7,554 nt of DNA, from NCBI GenBank assembly GCA_025458465.1, contig JALOSK010000088.1:1-7554 (forward strand), written 5' to 3'. A program made the translations under genes and the position numbers. Below the pieces are notes generated by a model, which saw nothing but the letters and a program-made list of their open reading frames with translations, was not told the origin of the DNA and did no database searches. Shown one piece after another: positions 1 to 4,852 of the stretch (position 1 is the first letter of the stretch; every line of letters starts with the position of its first letter). This stretch comes from Sandarakinorhabdus sp. GTDB taxonomy: Bacteria; Pseudomonadota; Alphaproteobacteria; Sphingomonadales; Sphingomonadaceae.

Positions 1-1
1 C

Positions 2-148
2 TATGATGAAGCGCCGGTGGCCGCGCATCTGGCGGGGCAGGAGGTGCGCATCGGCGTCGATCTGGGCCTCGGGCCAGGCCGGGCGCGGGTGTGGACCTGC
101 GATCTCACCCACGGCTACATCAGCATCAATGCTGATTACCGCAGCTGA
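2..148 (+). CDS. argJ: ArgJ, bifunctional ornithine/glutamate N-acetyltransferase, C-terminal fragment
   Basis: Only the last 48 codons are present; the reading frame is open from the window edge to a TGA at 146-148. The fragment ends with [18 protein letters not shown], the highly conserved C-terminus of ArgJ, and is preceded by a segment ([19 protein letters not shown]) of the kind found there in the family. ArgJ is a cytoplasmic enzyme that moves the acetyl group from N-acetylornithine to glutamate in the cyclic arginine pathway; many members can also use acetyl-CoA. The self-cleavage Thr that forms the alpha and beta chains lies upstream of the window, so mono- versus bifunctionality cannot be judged. 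The tail shows no frameshift or early stop. It is followed after 11 bases by the GST-family gene, probably on the same transcript. Identification is firm because the terminal motif is very distinctive. Confidence 0.95.
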   Translation, partial: YDEAPVAAHLAGQEVRIGVDLGLGPGRARVWTCDLTHGYISINADYRS

Positions 149-151
149 AGG
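147..151 (+). promoter_or_regulatory. Ribosome binding site of the GST-family gene
   Basis: GAAGG lies 8 bases before the ATG at 160 and shares its first two bases with the argJ TGA stop. This placement supports the ATG at 160 as the start. It also means ribosomes finishing argJ pass directly over the initiation region, so translation of the two genes may be coupled (inference). Confidence 0.5.
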
Positions 152-159
152 CGTAGGCA

Positions 160-1068
160 ATGCGCCCTATCCTCTACCATTACGAAGCCTCGCCCTTTGC
201 CGAACTGGTGCGTGCCGCCTTTGGCGTGAAGGGGCTGGCGTGGGGCAGCCTGATCGTGCCCAACATCCTGCCCAAGCCTGACCAGACGCGGCTGACCGGC
301 GCCTATGGCCGCACGCCGGTGGTGCAGCTGGGGGCGGACATCTATTGCGACACCGGCGCCATCCTGCCGGCGCTGGAGGGGCTGCCGGGTGCGAGCCTCT
401 ATCCCGCGCCGCTGGGGCCGCTGCACCGCATGGTGGCAAGTTGGGCGAACGGCCCGCAGTTCTTCGCCCATGTGGGCGCGGCGATGGGCGGGATGACGCC
501 CGAGATGATGGGCGAAGCCTTCATCAAGGATCGCCAGGCGCGCTTCGGCATGGACATCCCGGCACTGGGCAAGGCTGCCCCGCATCTGGCGGGCCAGGCA
601 CTGGTGGCGGCGCGCTGGCTTTCGGACACGCTGGCCGATGGCCGTGCCTTCATCGGCGGCAACGCGCCGGGCGCGGGCGATCTCGCGCTCTACAGCAACA
701 TCTGGTTCGTGAAGGCGGTGCCGACGGCCGCCGCCAATGCCGCGGCCATGCTGGCCATGCCGCATGTGGCGGACTGGTTTGCGCGGATCGCCGGCTTCGG
801 CCACGGGACACGCCACGAGGTGTCGGCGGATGAGGCACTGGCAGCCGCCCGCGCCGCGCCGCCCGCGCCGATCACCGGCGGGGTGGATGCGCCCCATGTG
901 GCCGGGATGATGGCCGCCGTCAGCCAGGAGGGCACGAAGGACGCGCCCAGCATCGGCCGCCTGCTGCGCTGCGACTCAAGCGGCATCACGATCGCACGGG
1001 AGGTGGAGGACGGCCCAACCGTGCACGTCCACTTCCCGCGCCTTGGTCAGGTGGTGATGCCGGCTTAG
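160..1068 (+). CDS. Glutathione S-transferase family protein with C-terminal extension
   Basis: A 302-residue protein. Residues 1-75 fit the thioredoxin-like N-terminal GST domain: the opening [12 protein letters not shown] puts a possible catalytic Ser at 11, RTPVV carries the cis-Pro at 53, and CDTGAIL gives an Asp64-Thr65 pair where GSTs bind the gamma-glutamyl end of glutathione. Residues 85-215 are helical and include [15 protein letters not shown] with Asp174, the conserved fold-stabilising stretch of the C-terminal GST domain. A typical GST is 200-230 residues; this one continues for about 70 more (near 231-302), ending in a segment that looks like short beta strands with the pattern [12 protein letters not shown]. 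No signal peptide or membrane segment is seen, so it is probably cytoplasmic. Substrate and physiological role are unknown, and the active-site assignment is by pattern only. The ATG has a GAAGG site 8 bases upstream. The gene follows argJ closely and its TAG stop overlaps the trxA stop. Confidence 0.87.
   Translation: MRPILYHYEASPFAELVRAAFGVKGLAWGSLIVPNILPKPDQTRLTGAYGRTPVVQLGADIYCDTGAILPALEGLPGASLYPAPLGPLHRMVASWANGPQFFAHVGAAMGGMTPEMMGEAFIKDRQARFGMDIPALGKAAPHLAGQALVAARWLSDTLADGRAFIGGNAPGAGDLALYSNIWFVKAVPTAAANAAAMLAMPHVADWFARIAGFGHGTRHEVSADEALAAARAAPPAPITGGVDAPHVAGMMAAVSQEGTKDAPSIGRLLRCDSSGITIAREVEDGPTVHVHFPRLGQVVMPA
1065..1068. other. Overlapping convergent stop codons (TTAG)
   Basis: On the plus strand TAG at 1066-1068 ends the GST-family gene; on the minus strand TAA (plus-strand TTA at 1065-1067) ends trxA. 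The two coding regions therefore share four base pairs. No GC-rich hairpin followed by a T-run was seen on either side, so any termination signal must lie inside a coding region or be Rho-dependent (inference). Confidence 0.9.
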
Positions 1069-1382
1069 GCCAGCGCACCCGCCAGCCACGCCTTCAGGTC
1101 ACCCTTGGGCCGCGCGCCGACCATGGTGGCCACCGGCTGGCCGCCCTTGAACAGGATCATGGTGGGGATGGACATCACGCCATAACGGCCCGGTGCTTCG
1201 GGGTTCTCGTCAATGTTCACCTTGACGATGTTCACATTGTCCATCTCGGCGTCCAGCTCTTCCAGGGCCGGGGCGATCATGCGGCAGGGGCCGCACCATT
1301 CGGCCCAGAAATCCACCAGCACCGGCTTGTCGGCACTGATCACATCGGTGTGGAAGCTGGCATCGGTCACGGCCTTGGTCAT
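1065..1382 (-). CDS. trxA: Thioredoxin 1
   Basis: A 105-residue single-domain thioredoxin, the usual length for bacterial TrxA. It is a cytoplasmic protein-disulfide reductant recycled by thioredoxin reductase and NADPH; its clients include ribonucleotide reductase and methionine sulfoxide reductases. Visible hallmarks are [16 protein letters not shown] with redox cysteines 30 and 33 and the buried Asp24, the VNIDENP strand-turn near 56-61, the SIPT cis-Pro at 73, and the glycine pair of FKGGQP near 79-82. Two in-frame ATGs lie six bases apart, at 1388 and 1382. GGAG at 1391-1394 sits only 2 bases before the first but 8 before the second, so the second (MTKAVTD) is chosen. An in-frame extension upstream to 1463 would run into addA and adds no thioredoxin sequence. 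The gene follows addA by 23 bases, a common alphaproteobacterial neighbourhood. It could be read from the addBA transcript, a promoter within addA, or both. Confidence 0.96.
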   Translation of the reverse strand: MTKAVTDASFHTDVISADKPVLVDFWAEWCGPCRMIAPALEELDAEMDNVNIVKVNIDENPEAPGRYGVMSIPTMILFKGGQPVATMVGARPKGDLKAWLAGALA

Positions 1383-1390
1383 CGTCATGG

Positions 1391-1394
1391 CTCC
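1391..1394 (-). promoter_or_regulatory. Ribosome binding site of trxA, decides the start
   Basis: The minus strand reads GCGGAGCCATGACGATGACC. GGAG is too close (2 bases) to serve the first ATG but well placed (8 bases) for the second. The site lies in the 23-base gap between the addA stop and the trxA start. Confidence 0.55.
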
Positions 1395-1405
1395 GCAAAT
1401 GGGGT

Positions 1406-4400
1406 TCACGCTGGTGAGATAAGCGCTGGCCCGCCGGCCTGCAAGGCGGTGGATGGCTGCCATGTGGCAAGCGCATCGGCCGGCAGTTCGATCAGGCGCG
1501 GCCCGGCGGTGTAGAGCAGTGCCGCGCGCACCCGCCGGCCGGGAAACACGCGGGCAAGCGCGGCGGCATAGGCGGCCATCTGCACGCCATGCGCTTCGGG
1601 CACCTCGGCCAGGCTGGCGGGCACGCGGCTGCCGGTCTTGAAATCCACCGCCAGCACATCGGTTTGCGTCACCAGCAGCCGGTCGATGCTGCCGGCGATC
1701 ACGGCTTCGCCCACCACGGCGGCCACCGGTGCCTCGGTCAGCGCGCCGGGTGCGAACACGGCGGCAAAGGCCGGATCATCCAGCACGGAAAGAACGGTGG
1801 CCAGCATCTCGCCGGCGTCCAGATCGGGCACGTTCAGCGCGCACCATTGCCGCGCCACATCGGCGCGGCGCGCAGGCGGCAGATCGGGCAGCACCTCGAA
1901 CAGGCGGTGCAGTGCAGTGCCGCGCCGGGCGGCGGCCCGCCGGCTTGCATCGGGTGGCGGCAAGGACAGCGTGTCCGGCCCCAGTGACGATGGGCTGAGC
2001 GGGCGCGGCGGGCGTGCCTCCTGCGGCGCCGGCCGCAGCCACCACGGGTCGGCCTGCTGTCGTGCCGGTTCGGGGCGGATCGTTGGCCTGGCCGGCGGCG
2101 CCGGGGTGCCGCTGCCATGGCGGCGCAGCGCGCCCCACACCCGATCGCGCTGCGGTTCAAGGCCCATGTCCGCCAGCGCATCCTCCACAATCGCATACCA
2201 GCTTTCGGCTGGCACATCCCGATCCTTGGTGGGGCGTGACGCGCCGCCGATGAACAGCAACTCACGCGGACGGGTGAGCGCCACATACAGCAGCCGGCGA
2301 TGCTCCTCGGCGGCGCGGCGGTCCCGTTCGGCCTGCGCGGCGGCCACCGATTCCGGCGGCGCCACCAGGCCGGATGGCAGCCACAGCGGCAATTCGGGGC
2401 CGTTGTCGAAGCTGAGCGCCACCCGGCCCGACGCCTTCTTTGGCGCGGCGCAGGCATCGGCCAGGATGACGATCGGCGCTTCCAGCCCTTTGGCGCCGTG
2501 CACGGTCATCAGCCGCACCGCATCCAGCGGCGCATCGGGATCGCGCTTCACCTCCAGCGCTTCGGCCGCCATCCACACCAGGAAGGCCTGCAGGCTGGCG
2601 GCACCCGCCGCCTCGCAGGCCAGCGCCTGATCAAGCACGGTATCGATGGCATCCCGCGCCTCCTCCCCCAGCCGGGCGAGCAATTTCTGCCGGCCCTGCA
2701 GCGGGCCCGACAGGATGGCTTCAAGGAAGCGATAGGGCGAAACCTCGCCCGACAGGCGCAGAACGGCGCGCAGCGTGTCGCGGGCAGCGGCGACAGCGGG
2801 CAGATCGCTGGACTCCACCGCGGCCCACAGCGTGCCGGTGCGGCCCGCGGCCAGTTCGGTGAGCGTGTCATGATCAAGGCCGCAGAAGGGCGAGACCAGC
2901 AGGGCGGCCAGCGTCAGATCATCCGCCGGCTGCAAGGCGAACTGCACCAGCGCGATCAGATCGGCGACAGCCAGCGGTTCCGAAAGGTTCAGCCGGTCCA
3001 CGCCGGCAACCGGTACGCCCTTTTCATGCAGCGCCGCCACCAGCGCGTTCATCAGCCGGCCCCGGCTGCGCACCAGCACCAGCACATCCTGCGGCGCCGC
3101 CGGCCGGCCAGACGCCGGCAGCCACAGCGGATCGGCCGGGTTCAGCCAGCCGGCGATGCTGTCCGCAATGCGGTGCGCCATGGCGATATCGGTGGCCAGT
3201 GGCACCGCCGCCGGCTCATCATCTCCGTTCGCATCGGCATCAACATCGCCATCATTCGGCAGCAGCGGCGGCCACAGCGTGACGGCGCCGGCGGCATCGG
3301 CAGCATGGGCGACATGCGGCGGCACCGGTTCGCCACTGAACGGGCCGTCGCCGATATGGCCGATCACCCGGTCCACGATCTCGAGGATCGCCGGAGCAGA
3401 GCGGAAATTGACGCTGAGCGGCAATTGCTTCCAGCGCTCCGGCTCGGCCTCGCACAGTTGCACGAACACCTCGCGCTGATCGGCGTAGACCTGCGGGTCC
3501 GCGCCCTGGAAGCTGAAGATCGACTGCTTGAAATCGCCCACCACGAACAGGCTGCGGAAGCCCTCGCGCTGGCCCTGCCCGGCAAAATATTCCTCGGCCA
3601 GCGCGCGGATCACGTCCCATTGCAACAGGTTGGTGTCCTGCGCCTCGTCCACCAGGATGTGATCGATGCGCGCATCCAGCTTGAAGCGCACCCAGTCTGC
3701 AGCGCCCGGCTCGGCCAGCAGGCGGGCGGCGGCGCGGATCATGTCGTCATAATCGATCACGCCGGCATGGGCCTTGGCCTCCTGCCAATCCTGCGCCAGC
3801 CGCACCGCCAGACGCAGGTGGCGGCCACCCACATCCAGGATGGCCCAGCGTTCCTGCTCGGCACGGATGGAGAGCAGCTGCGCCTGCACCGTCTCGCAGA
3901 AGGGGCGCCAGTCCGGATCGGCCTCATCCAGCGCCTTGGGGATCATGCCGCTTGGCTTGCGAGGTTCATTGGCGGTCGTGAAGAAGGCCTGCCACAGGCC
4001 CGCCCAGCGTTTGGCAGGGTCGGCCTCGACAAGGAGGCCGGCCAACATGTCGGCAAGCTTCAGCGCATTCTTGCCGTCCTGCTGGCCCAGCGCTCTGGCC
4101 AGATCGCCGATCCGCGTCCACGGCAAGCCCGGCAACGCCGCGGCCAGCGCGGCAGCGGCGCTGCCATCCCCGGGCAGGCCCAGGTGACGACGCAGCATCG
4201 GCGCCACGGCCTCCACCCGCAGCGCCGCCAGCGCCGGCCCGTGGGGCCCGATGGCGTCCATGATCTCGTTCAGCCGCGTCTCGCCGCCATCCACCGCGAC
4301 GTCGGCAACATCGGCGGCAAAGGCCGCATCGCGCGTGTCCGAAAGCGCCGCTGTCAGCACCCGGCGGCGCAGCAGCGCAGCGGCGCGATCATCCAGCGTC

Positions 4401-4852
4401 TGGAAGCCCGGCGTGATGCCGGCCTCCACCGGGAAGCTGGCGATCAGGCCTTGCGCAAAGGCGTGGATGGTCTGGATGGCCAGCCCGGCAGGTGTTTCCA
4501 GCACGCGGGCGAACAAGCGGCGGGCCAGCGCCAGCGTGTCGGCATCGGCGGGCGCACTGATGGCCGCCAGATCCGCCACCAGCGCCGCATCATCACAGCC
4601 GGCCCAGTGCGCCAGCCGCGCCATCACGCGGCCCTGCATTTCGGCGGCGGCCAGCTTGGTGAAGGTCAGGCACAGGATCGATTGTGCCTGCGCACCGGCC
4701 AGCAGCAGGCGCAGCACCCGCGCCGTGAGCACCTGCGTCTTGCCGGTGCCGGCCGACGCCGCCACCCAGGCGTGCACGCCCGGATCAGCCGCATCACGCT
4801 GGTTTGCAAGCAGCGGCAGCAGCGGTTTGGTGCCGGGATCGGCCGCGCTCAT
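1406..4852 (-). CDS. addA: AddA, helicase-nuclease subunit of AddAB (alphaproteobacterial type)
   Basis: A complete protein of 1148 residues, within the normal family length. AddA is the ATP-driven motor and one of the two nucleases of AddAB, the RecBCD counterpart that unwinds and degrades broken duplex ends and prepares the 3' tail for RecA. All UvrD-like superfamily 1 helicase motifs are visible: Q motif (NQRDA, 17-21), Walker A (AASAGTGKT, 31-39), motif Ia ([11 protein letters not shown], 62-72), DEAQDT (402-407), motif III ([14 protein letters not shown], 437-450), motif IV (LSVNFRS, 479-485), motif V ([12 protein letters not shown], 780-791) and motif VI ([13 protein letters not shown], 852-864). 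After a Pro-rich linker (about 913-968) comes the PD-(D/E)XK nuclease: His982, GSIDR with Asp1057, VDFKTG with Asp1070 and Lys1072, and QMAAY at 1091-1095. All catalytic residues look intact. The start is the ATG of an ATGA overlap with addB, with AGGAG 7 bases upstream; an in-frame start 13 codons earlier is less likely. It is probably co-transcribed with addB and trxA. Confidence 0.97.
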   Translation of the reverse strand: MSAADPGTKPLLPLLANQRDAADPGVHAWVAASAGTGKTQVLTARVLRLLLAGAQAQSILCLTFTKLAAAEMQGRVMARLAHWAGCDDAALVADLAAISAPADADTLALARRLFARVLETPAGLAIQTIHAFAQGLIASFPVEAGITPGFQTLDDRAAALLRRRVLTAALSDTRDAAFAADVADVAVDGGETRLNEIMDAIGPHGPALAALRVEAVAPMLRRHLGLPGDGSAAAALAAALPGLPWTRIGDLARALGQQDGKNALKLADMLAGLLVEADPAKRWAGLWQAFFTTANEPRKPSGMIPKALDEADPDWRPFCETVQAQLLSIRAEQERWAILDVGGRHLRLAVRLAQDWQEAKAHAGVIDYDDMIRAAARLLAEPGAADWVRFKLDARIDHILVDEAQDTNLLQWDVIRALAEEYFAGQGQREGFRSLFVVGDFKQSIFSFQGADPQVYADQREVFVQLCEAEPERWKQLPLSVNFRSAPAILEIVDRVIGHIGDGPFSGEPVPPHVAHAADAAGAVTLWPPLLPNDGDVDADANGDDEPAAVPLATDIAMAHRIADSIAGWLNPADPLWLPASGRPAAPQDVLVLVRSRGRLMNALVAALHEKGVPVAGVDRLNLSEPLAVADLIALVQFALQPADDLTLAALLVSPFCGLDHDTLTELAAGRTGTLWAAVESSDLPAVAAARDTLRAVLRLSGEVSPYRFLEAILSGPLQGRQKLLARLGEEARDAIDTVLDQALACEAAGAASLQAFLVWMAAEALEVKRDPDAPLDAVRLMTVHGAKGLEAPIVILADACAAPKKASGRVALSFDNGPELPLWLPSGLVAPPESVAAAQAERDRRAAEEHRRLLYVALTRPRELLFIGGASRPTKDRDVPAESWYAIVEDALADMGLEPQRDRVWGALRRHGSGTPAPPARPTIRPEPARQQADPWWLRPAPQEARPPRPLSPSSLGPDTLSLPPPDASRRAAARRGTALHRLFEVLPDLPPARRADVARQWCALNVPDLDAGEMLATVLSVLDDPAFAAVFAPGALTEAPVAAVVGEAVIAGSIDRLLVTQTDVLAVDFKTGSRVPASLAEVPEAHGVQMAAYAAALARVFPGRRVRAALLYTAGPRLIELPADALATWQPSTALQAGGPALISPA
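1416..1444 (-). promoter_or_regulatory. Weak candidate sigma-70-type promoter for trxA inside the end of addA
   Basis: On the minus strand TTGCAG (1444-1439) and TATCTC (1421-1416) are separated by 17 bases. The first matches the -35 consensus in its TTG, the second the -10 consensus only in its leading TAT. Transcription from it would begin near 1409 and give a leader of about 27 bases. The match is poor enough to arise by chance, but the position is sensible: thioredoxin is usually needed in far larger amounts than AddAB. Confidence 0.18.
3212..3262 (-). other. Acidic low-complexity insertion in AddA
   Basis: Codons for residues 531-547 read [17 protein letters not shown], with seven Asp and one Glu. 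The stretch lies between helicase motif IV and the motif V region, where an exposed loop is expected. It is rich in GAT and includes GTT and GGA, so it is less GC-biased at third positions than the surrounding gene. A flexible surface linker is the simplest reading. Confidence 0.5.
4849..4852 (-). other. ATGA start-stop overlap joining addB and addA
   Basis: On the minus strand the addA ATG (4852-4850) and the addB TGA (4851-4849) share two bases. Such overlaps commonly couple translation so that partner subunits are made in step. AddA and AddB act as a heterodimer, which fits this arrangement. Confidence 0.9.

Noticed and set aside
136..897. A 253-codon minus-strand open frame opposite the GST-family gene
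   Set aside because: It is in the same antisense codon register as the GST gene and is Arg/Ala/His-rich without any domain signature; the plus-strand frame has clear GST features and a ribosome binding site.
1040..1140. Intrinsic terminator at the convergent junction
   Set aside because: Only short GC-rich inverted matches such as GGCC pairs occur, with no T-run on either strand; these are expected by chance at this base composition.
1383..1463. N-terminal extension of thioredoxin to 132 residues
   Set aside because: It overlaps the end of addA, has no well-placed ribosome binding site, and adds residues not found in TrxA.
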